Counted from the stretch's first letter, positions 16,081 to 24,855 are shown. The stretch: 64,000 nucleotides of DNA from Peptoniphilus_A harei_B (GCA_032560695.1 JAWGHR010000005.1:48691-112690); one strand, 5' to 3'. The notes: generated by a model not told the origin, from the letters alone. Numbers and translations are program-made.

Positions 16081-17603
16081 TGTTAGACCAAAATTTAAAA
16101 AATCAGGTTAAGGAATATTTGCAACTTCTCGAGAGAGAAGTTGTAATTTCTATTAGCCTTGATGATTCAGAAAATTCTAAAAAGTTAAGGGACTTTGTTG
16201 ATGAAGTAATAAGCCTTACAGACAAGATTAAGCTTGAAGAAGTTGACTTAAAATTTAAGCCAAGCTTTAGCCTCTCATCTGGGTCTGTAAGTGGGATTAC
16301 TTTTGCTGGCCTTCCTCTAGGACATGAGTTTGAGTCCTTTATCCTTGCCCTCTTGCAAGTTGGAGGTCGTCCTCCGAAGGTTGATGACAAGACTAGGGAG
16401 AGGATAGAAGCTCTTGATGAGGAAATGGAATTTGAAACTATGGTGAGCCTATCCTGCCACAATTGCCCTGAAGTTGTTCAGGCTTTAAATATTATGGCAG
16501 TTTTAAATCCAAAGATTAGGCACACAATGGTTGACGGGTCTATTTTCACAGACTATGTTGAAGACCTTGGGGTCTTAGCAGTTCCAACAACTTATCTAAA
16601 TGGCGAAGTTTTTAACAATGGTAAGGCTTCTCTAGATGAAATCTTAAACAAGATTAGCCATGAAGAAGTGGACTTAAAGCTAGAAGAAAAACCTGTCTTT
16701 GATAGCCTTGTAATTGGCGGTGGACCTGGTGGGGCAACAGCTGCCATCTATGGAGCGAGAAAGGGAATAAAAGTTGGACTTGTGGCTGAAGAATTTGGCG
16801 GTCAGGTTAAGGAAACTCTTTCAATAGAAAACATCACTGGGATTGAGTACACAGAGGGACCAAAGTACATGGATGATGTCAAGGCTCATCTAGACAAGTA
16901 CAAGGTTGATATTATTGAAGGTGCATGTGTCACTGGTATTGAAGAAGGCAATCCTTTAAAGGTTATAACTAATAAGGGAGAGCTCTTTGCCAAGACTGTA
17001 ATAATTGCCACTGGTGCAAAGTGGAGGCTAATTGGAATTCCTGGAGAGATAGAATTTAGGAACAAGGGCGTTGCCTACTGTACTCACTGTGATGGACCAC
17101 TCTTTAAGGGTAAGAAGGTAACAGTAATTGGTGGAGGTAACTCTGGTATAGAAGCTGCAATTGATCTTGCCAGCCTTGCCAAAGAGGTCCTAGTCCTAGA
17201 ATTTTTGCCAGAACTAAAGGCAGACAAGGTCCTTCAAGACAAGCTAAGAGAATTTAAAAATGTAAGAATAGTTACTAATGCAGAGACCCAAGCCTTGACT
17301 GGAGAAAAAGTTTTGGAAAAAATTTCTTACAAGGACAGGCTAAGTGGCGAAGTCATAGAAGAAAAGACTGAAGGCTGCTTTATCCAAGTTGGACTTGTGC
17401 CAATGACTGAGTGGGCAGATATGGTGGAAAAAAATCCTCGTGGAGAAATAATTGTAGATGAGTTTGGGGCCACAAGCCTTGAAGGAGTTTACGGAGCAGG
17501 GGACTGCACTAACTCGGCCTTTAAGCAAATTGTCATAGCAGAAGGATCTGGTGCAACAGCTGCCCTAGGTGCCTACAATTATTTAATGACTAAGTCCAAG
17601 TGA
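16080..17603 (+). CDS. ahpF: Alkyl hydroperoxide reductase subunit F (NADH-dependent)
   Basis: 507 residues. The N-terminal double-thioredoxin domain has the redox pair Cys126-His-Asn-Cys129. Next is an FAD-binding Rossmann motif VIGGGPGGATAA near residue 212. The thioredoxin-reductase-type active pair is Cys334-Thr-His-Cys337 in CTHCDGP, then an NADH-binding VIGGGNSG. It moves electrons from NADH through FAD and both disulfides to AhpC. The start overlaps the ahpC stop by one base. A terminator follows about 50 bp downstream. Confidence 0.96.
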   Translation: MLDQNLKNQVKEYLQLLEREVVISISLDDSENSKKLRDFVDEVISLTDKIKLEEVDLKFKPSFSLSSGSVSGITFAGLPLGHEFESFILALLQVGGRPPKVDDKTRERIEALDEEMEFETMVSLSCHNCPEVVQALNIMAVLNPKIRHTMVDGSIFTDYVEDLGVLAVPTTYLNGEVFNNGKASLDEILNKISHEEVDLKLEEKPVFDSLVIGGGPGGATAAIYGARKGIKVGLVAEEFGGQVKETLSIENITGIEYTEGPKYMDDVKAHLDKYKVDIIEGACVTGIEEGNPLKVITNKGELFAKTVIIATGAKWRLIGIPGEIEFRNKGVAYCTHCDGPLFKGKKVTVIGGGNSGIEAAIDLASLAKEVLVLEFLPELKADKVLQDKLREFKNVRIVTNAETQALTGEKVLEKISYKDRLSGEVIEEKTEGCFIQVGLVPMTEWADMVEKNPRGEIIVDEFGATSLEGVYGAGDCTNSAFKQIVIAEGSGATAALGAYNYLMTKSK

Positions 17604-17655
17604 TTTTTTTAAAAGAGCAAAACTTATAAAAAAATTAGGAATAAGAAAGTGTAAG

Positions 17656-17686
17656 AAAGTATGGCAGGTCGCCATACTTTTTTTAA
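17656..17686 (+). terminator. Intrinsic terminator of ahpCF
   Basis: A perfect 10-bp stem AAAGTATGGC/GCCATACTTT with loop AGGTC is followed by seven T residues. Confidence 0.93.
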
Positions 17687-17892
17687 TTCTTTCTATTGAA
17701 TATGGAAGCTTATGTAAGGCTATCTAATAAAATTATCTTAGGAAGTTGAAATAAATTAAAAAACTCGTGGAAATTTTTTTTATTTACTTAGAAAAAAATA
17801 ATTTTAATTGATAAGTTAGAAAAATTATAAAAAATAAAAGCTTATATAATAGGAAGAAAATTAAAAATATTTTTATAAATAAAGATAAAGTC
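17687..17892. other. AT-rich non-coding stretch upstream of the ribosomal promoters
   Basis: Very AT-rich with A and T tracts that could act as an UP-element-like upstream region. No ORF, repeat or hairpin was identified. Confidence 0.5.
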
Positions 17893-17921
17893 TTGCAAAT
17901 AAAGGATATTTAGACTATATT
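17893..17921 (+). promoter_or_regulatory. Promoter P1 of the ribosomal superoperon
   Basis: TTGCAA (17893-17898), a 17-bp spacer, then TATATT (17916-17921). It is followed about 80 bp on by a hairpin with a T tract (17999-18034) that could attenuate P1 transcripts. Confidence 0.75.
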
Positions 17922-18015
17922 AGATGGAGTGTCTATAAATTTAGATACAAAAAATAATAGCAAAAATATTCTTAATAAAAAATCTGAAAAAATTCAAAAA
18001 AACCTGTAAATATCC

Positions 18016-18044
18016 TTTACAAGTGGGGTTTTTTATTATATAAT
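18016..18044 (+). promoter_or_regulatory. Promoter P2 of the ribosomal superoperon
   Basis: TTTACA (18016-18021), a 17-bp spacer, then a consensus TATAAT (18039-18044). The -35 box is also the 3' arm of the TGTAAA/TTTACA hairpin, so terminator and promoter overlap. Confidence 0.8.
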
Positions 18045-18124
18045 ATTTGAGCGTTTAAAAAAGAATGTTGCGATGAAGTCATAAGTTGCTTGAGATTTTG
18101 TTGAAAAAAAGGAGTTTCGAGGTA

Positions 18125-18250
18125 ATTATGACAGAGAAGTCCAAGCTGGACTTGGGCGTGGGTTATTTTTTTCAAGTGTGCCCTGTTTACACACCAGGGT
18201 GCGTGTATCGATAACCCCATTCGCAAGTAAGGCTTTAGCGAATAGGAGGT
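18125..18250 (+). ncRNA. Structured 5' leader of the S10 operon (candidate ribosomal-protein autoregulatory leader)
   Basis: Four stems can be drawn: AAGTCC/GGACTT (18137-18142 with 18148-18153); GGGTTAT/ATAACCC (18160-18166 with 18211-18217), enclosing CCCTG/CAGGG (18181-18185 with 18195-18199); and ATTCGC/GCGAAT just before the AGGAGG site. S10-type operons in several bacteria are repressed by L4 through such leaders. Assignment of the ligand here is inference. Confidence 0.65.
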
Positions 18251-18254
18251 AAAT

Positions 18255-18572
18255 ATGTCTAACAAAGGCAAACAAAAAATCAGAATTAAACTTAAAGCTT
18301 ATGATCACGAACTACTTGACAATTCAGCACTAAGAATTGTTGATGCTGCTAAGAAGAGCGGTGCAGAAGTATCTGGACCAATTCCTCTTCCAACTGAAAA
18401 GGAAATCATCACAATTATAAGAGCTGTACACAAGGACAAGGATTCAAGAGAACAATTTGAGCAAAGAACTCACAAGCGTCTAATTGATATATTAAATCCT
18501 ACACAAAAAACTGTAGATTCACTTATGAAGTTAAATCTACCAGCTGGTGTAGATATTGAAATTAAACTTTAA
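18255..18572 (+). CDS. rpsJ: Ribosomal protein S10
   Basis: 105 residues, about the usual length. The core QKIRIKLKAYDHELLDNSA and the later GPIPLPT are hallmarks of S10. It sits in the 30S head and also acts as NusE in antitermination. First gene of the superoperon, preceded by AGGAGG and the structured leader, so it receives any leader-based control first. Confidence 0.98.
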   Translation: MSNKGKQKIRIKLKAYDHELLDNSALRIVDAAKKSGAEVSGPIPLPTEKEIITIIRAVHKDKDSREQFEQRTHKRLIDILNPTQKTVDSLMKLNLPAGVDIEIKL

Positions 18573-18630
18573 AACTTTGCTTTATATGACTTCTAAATAG
18601 AAGTCCGCTGTAAATATTAGGAGGTGCAAC

Positions 18631-19263
18631 ATGAAATATTTAGTAGGTAAAAAAATTGGCATGACCCAAATTTTTGATGAAGAGGGTACTGTCACTCCTG
18701 TCTCAGTTATTGAAGTAGAACCAAATGTTGTTGTGCAAAAGAAAACTATTGAAAGTGATGGATATAACGCTATCCAAGTTGCAACACAAGAGGTTAAGGA
18801 AAGAAAATTAAACAAACCTGAGAAGGGACATTTTGACAAGGCTGGTGTAGGATACAGAAAACATCTTTCAGAATTCAGAACTGATGATGTTGAATCTTAC
18901 AACCTAGGCGATGAAATAAAAGTAGATCTATTTGAAGTTGGAGAACACGTTGATGTTGTTGGAACTTCAAAGGGTAAAGGAACTGCTGGTGTTATCAAAC
19001 GTCACAACTTCGGTCGTGGTAGAGAAACTCACGGTTCTAAATTCCACAGAATGCCAGGTGGTATGGGAGCTGCTTCTTATCCAGGAAAAGTTTGGAAAAA
19101 CCACAGAATGGCTGGGAAAATGGGTAACGAAAGAGTTACTGTACAAAACTTAGAAATCGTAAGAATAGATACAGATAAAAATTTAATTTTAGTTAAGGGT
19201 GCTATTCCAGGACCTAAGAAGGGAACTGTTAGAATTAAAAGCACTGTTAAAATGACTAAATAA
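18631..19263 (+). CDS. rplC: Ribosomal protein L3
   Basis: 210 residues, full length. The typical beginning KYLVGKKIGMTQIFDEEG and the central GVIKRHNFGRG and SKFHRMPGGMGA loops reach toward the peptidyl-transferase centre in the 50S subunit. The 58-bp gap after rpsJ has a good AGGAGG site and no terminator. Standard second gene of the S10 cluster. Confidence 0.98.
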   Translation: MKYLVGKKIGMTQIFDEEGTVTPVSVIEVEPNVVVQKKTIESDGYNAIQVATQEVKERKLNKPEKGHFDKAGVGYRKHLSEFRTDDVESYNLGDEIKVDLFEVGEHVDVVGTSKGKGTAGVIKRHNFGRGRETHGSKFHRMPGGMGAASYPGKVWKNHRMAGKMGNERVTVQNLEIVRIDTDKNLILVKGAIPGPKKGTVRIKSTVKMTK

Positions 19264-19280
19264 GATAGGGAGGTTAAGAA

Positions 19281-19904
19281 ATGCCTAAAATTCAAATGAT
19301 TGACATTAAGGGAAATCCTGTTGAAGAAGTCGAACTAAGTGAAGGGCTATTTGCTGCTCCTGTTAGCACTCATGCTGTTTATTTAGTTGTTAAAAATATT
19401 TTAGCTAACAAAAGACAAGGTACTCACTCTGCTAAGACACGTGCTGAAGTTCGTGGAGGCGGAAGAAAACCTTGGAGACAAAAGGGAACTGGTCGTGCAA
19501 GACAAGGTTCTATTAGATCACCTCAATGGAGAGGCGGTGGAGTTGTTTTCGCTAAGAAACCAAGAGATTACTCTTATACAACTCCTAAGAAGACTAGAAG
19601 AGTTGCTCTTAAGTCAGTTCTTACTAGCAAGTTACAAGATGGCGAAATGATTCTTGTAGATTCTATCCAAATGGAAGAAGTTAAGACAAAAGTTTTTGCT
19701 AACATCTTAAAGAATATTGGTGCTGGTAAAAAGGCACTTGTTGTTGTTAATGATGACGAAAAAGATGTTCAAAGAGCTGCAAGAAACATCGCTGGTGTTA
19801 AAACATCAAGAGCTACAGACATTAACGTATACGACTTATTAAAATACGATAACCTTGTTATCACAAAGTCTGCACTTGATGTTGTTGAGGAGGTTTTTAA
19901 CTGA
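19281..19904 (+). CDS. rplD: Ribosomal protein L4
   Basis: 207 residues. The Arg/Gly-rich extended loop (RGGGRKPWRQKGTGRARQG) that lines the exit tunnel is intact. In gamma-proteobacteria L4 represses its own operon at the leader; whether that happens here with the leader at 18125-18250 is open. The stop overlaps the rplW start region, so translation is coupled. Confidence 0.98.
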   Translation: MPKIQMIDIKGNPVEEVELSEGLFAAPVSTHAVYLVVKNILANKRQGTHSAKTRAEVRGGGRKPWRQKGTGRARQGSIRSPQWRGGGVVFAKKPRDYSYTTPKKTRRVALKSVLTSKLQDGEMILVDSIQMEEVKTKVFANILKNIGAGKKALVVVNDDEKDVQRAARNIAGVKTSRATDINVYDLLKYDNLVITKSALDVVEEVFN

Positions 19905-20191
19905 TGAATAAATTTGACGTTATAAAAAGACCTTTAATCACTGAACAAAGTATGGACATGATGGCAGAAAATAAATACACTTTTGAAGTTGTTAAAACTG
20001 CTACAAAACCTGAAATCAGAGAAGCTGTTGAAGAAATCTTCGGCGTTAAGGTTGAAAAAGTATATACAATGAATATGCGTGGTAAACTTAAAAGACAAGG
20101 AGTTCATCAAGGAAGACGTCCTTCATGGAAAAAGGCTATAGTTAAGCTTACTGATGACTCAGAGCCGATAGAATTTTTTGATTCTATCTGA
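19904..20191 (+). CDS. rplW: Ribosomal protein L23
   Basis: 95 residues, usual length. It starts KFDVIKRPLITEQSMD and ends with the FDSI tail. It binds 23S rRNA next to the tunnel exit and is the docking point for trigger factor and SRP. Its ATG overlaps the last base of the rplD stop, and the GAGGAGG site lies inside rplD. Confidence 0.98.
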   Translation: MNKFDVIKRPLITEQSMDMMAENKYTFEVVKTATKPEIREAVEEIFGVKVEKVYTMNMRGKLKRQGVHQGRRPSWKKAIVKLTDDSEPIEFFDSI

Positions 20192-20209
20192 TAGTAGGAG
20201 GTATTAATA

Positions 20210-21040
20210 ATGGCGATTAGAGGATTTAAACCTACAACTCCTGCCCGTAGAAAAATGACAGTTGCTACATTCGAAGAGATTACTAAGACAACACCTGAAA
20301 AATCCCTTCTAACAACTATCAACAAGACTGCCGGTAGAAATGCTCACGGTAGAATTACTAGTAGACATAGAGGCGGCGGAGTTAAAAGAAAATACAGAAT
20401 TATAGATTTAAAGAGAGATAAAGACAATATTCCTGCAAGAGTAGCAGCTATTGAATACGATCCATACAGAACAGCTTACATTGCTCTTCTAAACTATGCT
20501 GATGGTGAAAAAAGATACATCATCCAACCAAATGGTTTAAAGGTAGGAGACGTAGTTGAATCTGGATCAGATGCAGATATTAAAGTTGGTAACACACTAA
20601 TACTTGCTGACATCCCAGTTGGTACTACAGTACACAACATTGAAATGACTCCAGGTAAGGGTGGCCAAATTGCAAGATCTGCTGGATCATCTGCACAACT
20701 TATGGCTAAAGAAGGAAAGTACGCTCAACTTAGACTTCCTTCAGGTGAATTTAGATTAATCAACCAAAGATGTAGGGCAACTATTGGACAAGTTGGAAAT
20801 ATTTCTCACGAACTTATCACTTTAGGTAAGGCAGGTAAGAGCAGATATCTTGGAAAGAGACCTCACGTAAGAGGATCTGCAATGAACCCTGTTGATCACC
20901 CTCATGGTGGTGGGGAAGGTAGAACTCCAATTGGTAGACCTTCACCAATGACTCCTTGGGGCAAGAAAGCTCTAGGACTTAAGACTAGAAAAAAATCTAA
21001 AAAATCTGATATGTATATTGTAAGAAGAAGAACTAAGTAA
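20210..21040 (+). CDS. rplB: Ribosomal protein L2
   Basis: 276 residues, full length. Motifs GRITSRHRGGGVKRKYR and, near the C-terminus, MNPVDHPHGGGEGR with the conserved His needed for peptidyl-transferase function. Core 23S-binding protein of the 50S subunit. 18 bp after rplW with a TAGGAGG site. Confidence 0.99.
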   Translation: MAIRGFKPTTPARRKMTVATFEEITKTTPEKSLLTTINKTAGRNAHGRITSRHRGGGVKRKYRIIDLKRDKDNIPARVAAIEYDPYRTAYIALLNYADGEKRYIIQPNGLKVGDVVESGSDADIKVGNTLILADIPVGTTVHNIEMTPGKGGQIARSAGSSAQLMAKEGKYAQLRLPSGEFRLINQRCRATIGQVGNISHELITLGKAGKSRYLGKRPHVRGSAMNPVDHPHGGGEGRTPIGRPSPMTPWGKKALGLKTRKKSKKSDMYIVRRRTK

Positions 21041-21053
21041 TCGGAGGGTATTA

Positions 21054-21338
21054 ATGAGTAGATCAATAAAAAAAGGACCATTTGCTGATGAACACCTTCT
21101 AAAGAAGGTTGACGAGCTTAATGATAAGAACGAACACAAAGTTATAAAAACTTGGTCTCGTCGCTCAACTATTTTCCCTGAATTTGTTTCTCACACAATT
21201 GCTGTTCACGACGGCAGAAAACATGTGCCAGTATACATTACTGAAGACATGGTAGGACATAAATTAGGAGAATTTGTTCCAACAAGAACATATAGAGGCC
21301 ACGGCGGCAAGAGCGAAAAGAGTACTACACTTAAGTAA
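21054..21338 (+). CDS. rpsS: Ribosomal protein S19
   Basis: 94 residues, normal. It begins MSRSIKKGPFADEHLLKK and has TWSRRSTIFPEFV and GHKLGEFVPTRTYRGH. 30S head protein that forms a pair with S13. 13 bp after rplB in the standard order. Confidence 0.99.
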   Translation: MSRSIKKGPFADEHLLKKVDELNDKNEHKVIKTWSRRSTIFPEFVSHTIAVHDGRKHVPVYITEDMVGHKLGEFVPTRTYRGHGGKSEKSTTLK

Positions 21339-21349
21339 GGAGGGTTATA

Positions 21350-21685
21350 ATGCAAGCACAAGCAATTGCTAAATATGTAAGAATATCATCTCTAAAGGTG
21401 AACTATATTTGCGCAGAAATACGCGGAAAAAGCGTTGATGAAGCCCTCTCTATTTTAAAGTTTACTAATAAAAGAGGAGCTCATGAACTATATAAGGTAC
21501 TACATTCAGCTGTAGCTAACGCTGAAAACAACCTTAACCTAGACAGAGGAGATCTTTATGTTAAAAAGGCTTACGCAAACGAAGGGCCAACAATGAAGAG
21601 ATTCCGTCCTAAGGCTAAAGGTATGGCTTATCCAATTCTAAAGAGATCAAGTCACATTGGCGTTGTAGTAGCAGAAAGAGAGTAA
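21350..21685 (+). CDS. rplV: Ribosomal protein L22
   Basis: 111 residues. It starts AQAIAKYVRISSLKVN, and the C-terminal beta-hairpin with RFRPKAKGMAYPILKRSSHI reaches into the exit tunnel, where macrolide-resistance changes occur in other species; nothing abnormal is seen in it here. Standard position between S19 and S3. Confidence 0.98.
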   Translation: MQAQAIAKYVRISSLKVNYICAEIRGKSVDEALSILKFTNKRGAHELYKVLHSAVANAENNLNLDRGDLYVKKAYANEGPTMKRFRPKAKGMAYPILKRSSHIGVVVAERE

Positions 21686-21696
21686 GGAGGTAGAGA

Positions 21697-22452
21697 ATGG
21701 GTCAAAAAGTAAACCCACATGGACTTCGTGTTGGAGTAATCAAAGATTGGGATTCAAAATGGTACGCAGATAAGAAAAATTTTGCCGATCTTTTAGTTGA
21801 AGACAACAATATTAGAAATTACGTAAAGAAAAAACTTTATGCTGCAGGTATCTCTAAAATCGAAATTGAAAGAGCTGCTAATAGAGTTAAGATTTCTATT
21901 CATACAGCAAAACCAGGCATGGTAATTGGCCGTGGCGGTGCTGGTGTTGAAGAACTAAGAACTGAAATTGAAAAACTTACAGATAAATCTGTTGTAATAA
22001 ATGTAGAAGAAATTAAAAATCCAGACCTAGATGCACAAATCGTTGCTGAAAGTATTGCTGAAGCTCTTGAAAGAAGAGTTGCATTCAGACGTGCTATGAA
22101 ACAAGCAATCCAAAGAACTATGCGTCAAGGAGCACTTGGTATTAAGACTTCTGTTTCAGGTCGTGTTGGTGGTGCTGACATGGCAAGAACTGAAGGATAT
22201 TCTGAAGGAACTATTCCTCTACAAACTTTAAGAGCTGACATTGACTATGGTTTTGCTGAAGCTGATACAACTTACGGAAAACTAGGCGTTAAAGTTTGGT
22301 TATACAAGGGTGAAGTTCTTCCTGAAATCGAAGATGAAAGAGGAAGAAGACCTAGAGATAATAGAGATAACAGAAATCGCAAGAGACGCGATAACAGAAA
22401 CAATAATTTCAATAGAAATAACAGAAGAGACAATAGAAATAAAGAGTCTTAA
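21697..22452 (+). CDS. rpsC: Ribosomal protein S3 with a basic low-complexity tail
   Basis: 251 residues, roughly 30 longer than common bacterial S3. The KH domain (GMVIGRGGAGVEELR) and the C-terminal GRVGGADMARTEGYSEG are standard. After about residue 212 comes a tail made almost only of Arg, Asn, Asp and Lys (for example RDNRDNRNRKRRDN). S3 forms part of the mRNA entry channel and has helicase-like activity; the tail could add RNA contacts, which is inference. Confidence 0.98.
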   Translation: MGQKVNPHGLRVGVIKDWDSKWYADKKNFADLLVEDNNIRNYVKKKLYAAGISKIEIERAANRVKISIHTAKPGMVIGRGGAGVEELRTEIEKLTDKSVVINVEEIKNPDLDAQIVAESIAEALERRVAFRRAMKQAIQRTMRQGALGIKTSVSGRVGGADMARTEGYSEGTIPLQTLRADIDYGFAEADTTYGKLGVKVWLYKGEVLPEIEDERGRRPRDNRDNRNRKRRDNRNNNFNRNNRRDNRNKES

Positions 22453-22469
22453 AGAAGGGGGGAATAGTC

Positions 22470-22901
22470 ATGTTGATGCCTAAGAGAGTAAAATATCGTA
22501 AAGTTCACAGAGGCAGAATGAAGGGCAAGGCTATGCGTGGTAATGAGCTTGCATACGGCGAATATGGTATAAAAGCTTTAGAACCTTGTTGGATAACTTC
22601 AAATCAAATAGAAGCGGCACGTCGTGCTATGACAAGATATATTCGTAGAGGTGGAAATATCTGGATTAAGATTTTCCCAGACAAACCTGTTACAGAAAAG
22701 CCTGCTGAAACTCGTATGGGTTCCGGTAAAGGTGCGCCAGAATACTGGGTAGCAGTTGTTAAACCAGGTAGAGTTTTATTTGAAATGGGTGGTGTTTCAG
22801 AAGAAGTTGCAAGAGAAGCTATGAGACTTGCATCCATGAAGCTCCCTATCAGAACAAAATTCGTTATGAAAGATAAGGATGGTGACTCAAATGAAGGCTA
22901 A
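22470..22901 (+). CDS. rplP: Ribosomal protein L16
   Basis: 143 residues. It starts MLMPKRVKYRKVHRG and holds GNIWIKIFPDKPVT and MGSGKGAPEYWVAVVKPG, typical of L16. It contacts the A-site tRNA elbow on the 50S subunit. The AGGGGGG ribosome-binding site supports ATG at 22470. Its 3' end overlaps rpmC by 11 bp. Confidence 0.98.
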   Translation: MLMPKRVKYRKVHRGRMKGKAMRGNELAYGEYGIKALEPCWITSNQIEAARRAMTRYIRRGGNIWIKIFPDKPVTEKPAETRMGSGKGAPEYWVAVVKPGRVLFEMGGVSEEVAREAMRLASMKLPIRTKFVMKDKDGDSNEG

Positions 22902-23097
22902 TGAAATCCGCAAGATGTCTAGCGAAGATTTAAATAACAAAGTTAATGAACTTAAAAATGAACTTTTTAATTTGAGATTCAGATTGGCAACTGGCCAACT
23001 TGACAATCCATCAAGTATTAAAAATGTTAAAAGAGATATAGCAAGAGTAAAAACGATCATTAGAGAACGTGAACTTGAAGTTGGAAAGGAGGCTTAA
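22891..23097 (+). CDS. rpmC: Ribosomal protein L29
   Basis: 68 residues. MKANEIRKMSSEDL start and the NLRFRLATGQLDNPS core are typical. I chose ATG at 22891 because L29 usually begins at this MKA; an in-frame ATG at 22879 would add four residues. The overlap with rplP suggests coupled translation. It lies at the tunnel exit beside L23. Confidence 0.96.
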   Translation: MKANEIRKMSSEDLNNKVNELKNELFNLRFRLATGQLDNPSSIKNVKRDIARVKTIIRERELEVGKEA

Positions 23098-23101
23098 TCT
23101 C

Positions 23102-23356
23102 ATGGAAAGAAATTCAAGAAAAACTATAACAGGAATTGTTGTAAGCGATAAGATGGATAAGACTATTGTAGTTCAAACTGAGACTTTAAAGACTCATCCA
23201 ATCTATAAGAAGAGATTTAAGAAGTCTACTAATTTCAAGGCTCATGATGAAAATAATGAATGTGGTATTGGTGATCGCGTAAGAGTTATGGAAACTAGAC
23301 CACTAAGTAAAGATAAAAGATGGAGACTTGTAGAAATTATTGAAAAGGCTCAATAA
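23102..23356 (+). CDS. rpsQ: Ribosomal protein S17
   Basis: 84 residues. RKTITGIVVSDKMDKTIVV and CGIGDRVRVMETRPLSK are the OB-fold landmarks of S17, a primary 16S-binding protein. ATG at 23102 is preceded by AAGGAGG at the end of rpmC; alternative upstream starts would include that site. Confidence 0.98.
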   Translation: MERNSRKTITGIVVSDKMDKTIVVQTETLKTHPIYKKRFKKSTNFKAHDENNECGIGDRVRVMETRPLSKDKRWRLVEIIEKAQ

Positions 23357-23379
23357 TTTTAGCTTGAAAGGAGAATAAC

Positions 23380-23748
23380 ATGATTCAACAAGAAACAAGA
23401 TTGCGTGTTGCTGACAATTCAGGTGCAAGAGAACTATCTGTTGTTAAAGTCCTTGGTGGTACTAATAGAAAAACAGCCAACATTGGTGATATTGTAGTAT
23501 GTTCTGTTAAACATGCAACACCCGGTGGCGTTGTCAAAAAAGGTGCTGTTGTAAAGGCAGTTATCGTTAGAACAAACAAGGGTATCAGCAGAAAAGACGG
23601 ATCTTACATCAAATTTGACGACAACGCAGCTGTTGTAATAAAAGATGATAGAAGCCCTGTTGGGACTCGTATTTTTGGACCTGTAACTAGAGAACTTAGA
23701 GCTGGAAACTTTATGAAGATTATATCTCTAGCTCCGGAAGTACTATAA
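23380..23748 (+). CDS. rplN: Ribosomal protein L14
   Basis: 122 residues, exact family length. It begins MIQQETRLRVADNSGAREL and ends with the FMKIISLAPEVL tail. It binds 23S rRNA at the subunit interface and is the contact for ribosome silencing factor. AAAGGAG site, 23 bp after rpsQ. Confidence 0.99.
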   Translation: MIQQETRLRVADNSGARELSVVKVLGGTNRKTANIGDIVVCSVKHATPGGVVKKGAVVKAVIVRTNKGISRKDGSYIKFDDNAAVVIKDDRSPVGTRIFGPVTRELRAGNFMKIISLAPEVL

Positions 23749-23762
23749 TTTGGAGGTGTAAT

Positions 23763-24071
23763 ATGAGAATTAAAAAAGATGACATCGTAAAAGTTATAGC
23801 CGGAAAAGATAAAGGCAAGACTGGTAAAGTCCTAAGAACAATTCCTAAGAAAGACTTAGTTGTTGTAGAAAAGGTTAATGTAGTAACTAAACACATGAAA
23901 CCAAAGGGACCTCAAGCACCAGGTGGAATAGAAAAAATGGAAGCACCAATTCACGTATCTAACGTAATGTACTTTGACAGTGCATCAGGAAAGGCTACTA
24001 GAGTTGGTTATAAATTTGAAGACGGAAAAAAAGTTAGATTTGCTAAATCTAGCGGAAAGACAATTAAGTAG
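23763..24071 (+). CDS. rplX: Ribosomal protein L24
   Basis: 102 residues with the N-terminal KOW motif VIAGKDKGKTGKVLR and the KHMKPKGPQAPGGIEKME stretch. It is an assembly initiator of the 50S subunit and sits near the tunnel exit. Standard place between L14 and L5. Confidence 0.98.
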   Translation: MRIKKDDIVKVIAGKDKGKTGKVLRTIPKKDLVVVEKVNVVTKHMKPKGPQAPGGIEKMEAPIHVSNVMYFDSASGKATRVGYKFEDGKKVRFAKSSGKTIK

Positions 24072-24082
24072 GGGGTAGAATA

Positions 24083-24628
24083 ATGACTTCAAGATTACAA
24101 GAAAAATATAAGACAGAAGTTGTGGGCCACCTAATGGAACGCTTCAATTATAAAAGCGTTATGGAAGTACCGAAACTTGAAAAGATCACTATTAACATTG
24201 GTCTTGGCGAAGCTAAGGATAACCACAAGGCTCTAGAAGCTGCTGTTGAAGATCTAACTATTATTTCAGGTCAAAAGGCACTTGTTACTAAGGCAAGAAA
24301 ATCTATAGCTAACTTTAAACTTCGTGAAGGTCAAAATGTTGGTGTTAAGGTTACTCTAAGAGGCGATAGAATGTACGATTTCTTAGATAAGCTTATGAAC
24401 GTTGCTCTTCCAAGAGTAAGAGACTTTAGAGGTGTTAAGCCAACTGCATTTGACGGCAGAGGTAACTATGCACTAGGTCTTAAAGAACAACTTATCTTCC
24501 CAGAAATCGAATACGATAAAGTAGACACTATTAGAGGTATGGACATCAACATAGTAACTACAGCTAAAACTGATGAAGAAGCTAAAGAATTCCTAGATAA
24601 AATGGGAATGCCTTTTGCTAAGGCTTAA
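24083..24628 (+). CDS. rplE: Ribosomal protein L5
   Basis: 181 residues. VPKLEKITINIGLGEAKDN near the start, KARKSIANFKLREG, and the C-terminal RGMDINIVTTAKTDEEAKE are family landmarks. It binds 5S rRNA and contacts P-site tRNA and the 30S head. GGGGGT-type ribosome-binding site. Confidence 0.99.
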   Translation: MTSRLQEKYKTEVVGHLMERFNYKSVMEVPKLEKITINIGLGEAKDNHKALEAAVEDLTIISGQKALVTKARKSIANFKLREGQNVGVKVTLRGDRMYDFLDKLMNVALPRVRDFRGVKPTAFDGRGNYALGLKEQLIFPEIEYDKVDTIRGMDINIVTTAKTDEEAKEFLDKMGMPFAKA

Positions 24629-24639
24629 GGAGGTACAAA

Positions 24640-24825
24640 GTGGCTAAAAAATCAATGATTGCTAAACAAAAGAGGAAACAAAAGTATTCTTCTCGTGAAT
24701 ATACTAGATGTAAAATTTGTGGAAGACCACATTCAGTTTTACAAAAATATGGAATATGTAGAATTTGCTTTAGAGAACTTGCGTATAAAGGACAAATCCC
24801 TGGCGTAAGAAAAGCTAGCTGGTAA
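24640..24825 (+). CDS. rpsN: Ribosomal protein S14, zinc-binding short form
   Basis: 61 residues, the short Z-type S14 with four cysteines (CKIC and CRIC) forming a zinc ribbon. It starts with GTG at 24640 behind AAGGAGG. The encoded AKKSMIAKQKRK start matches the family. It belongs to the 30S head. The presence of the zinc form fits Firmicutes; no zinc-free paralogue is in this window. Confidence 0.98.
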   Translation: MAKKSMIAKQKRKQKYSSREYTRCKICGRPHSVLQKYGICRICFRELAYKGQIPGVRKASW

Positions 24826-24855
24826 TAAGCCTTAGATGAAAGGAGGCAAACTGAT

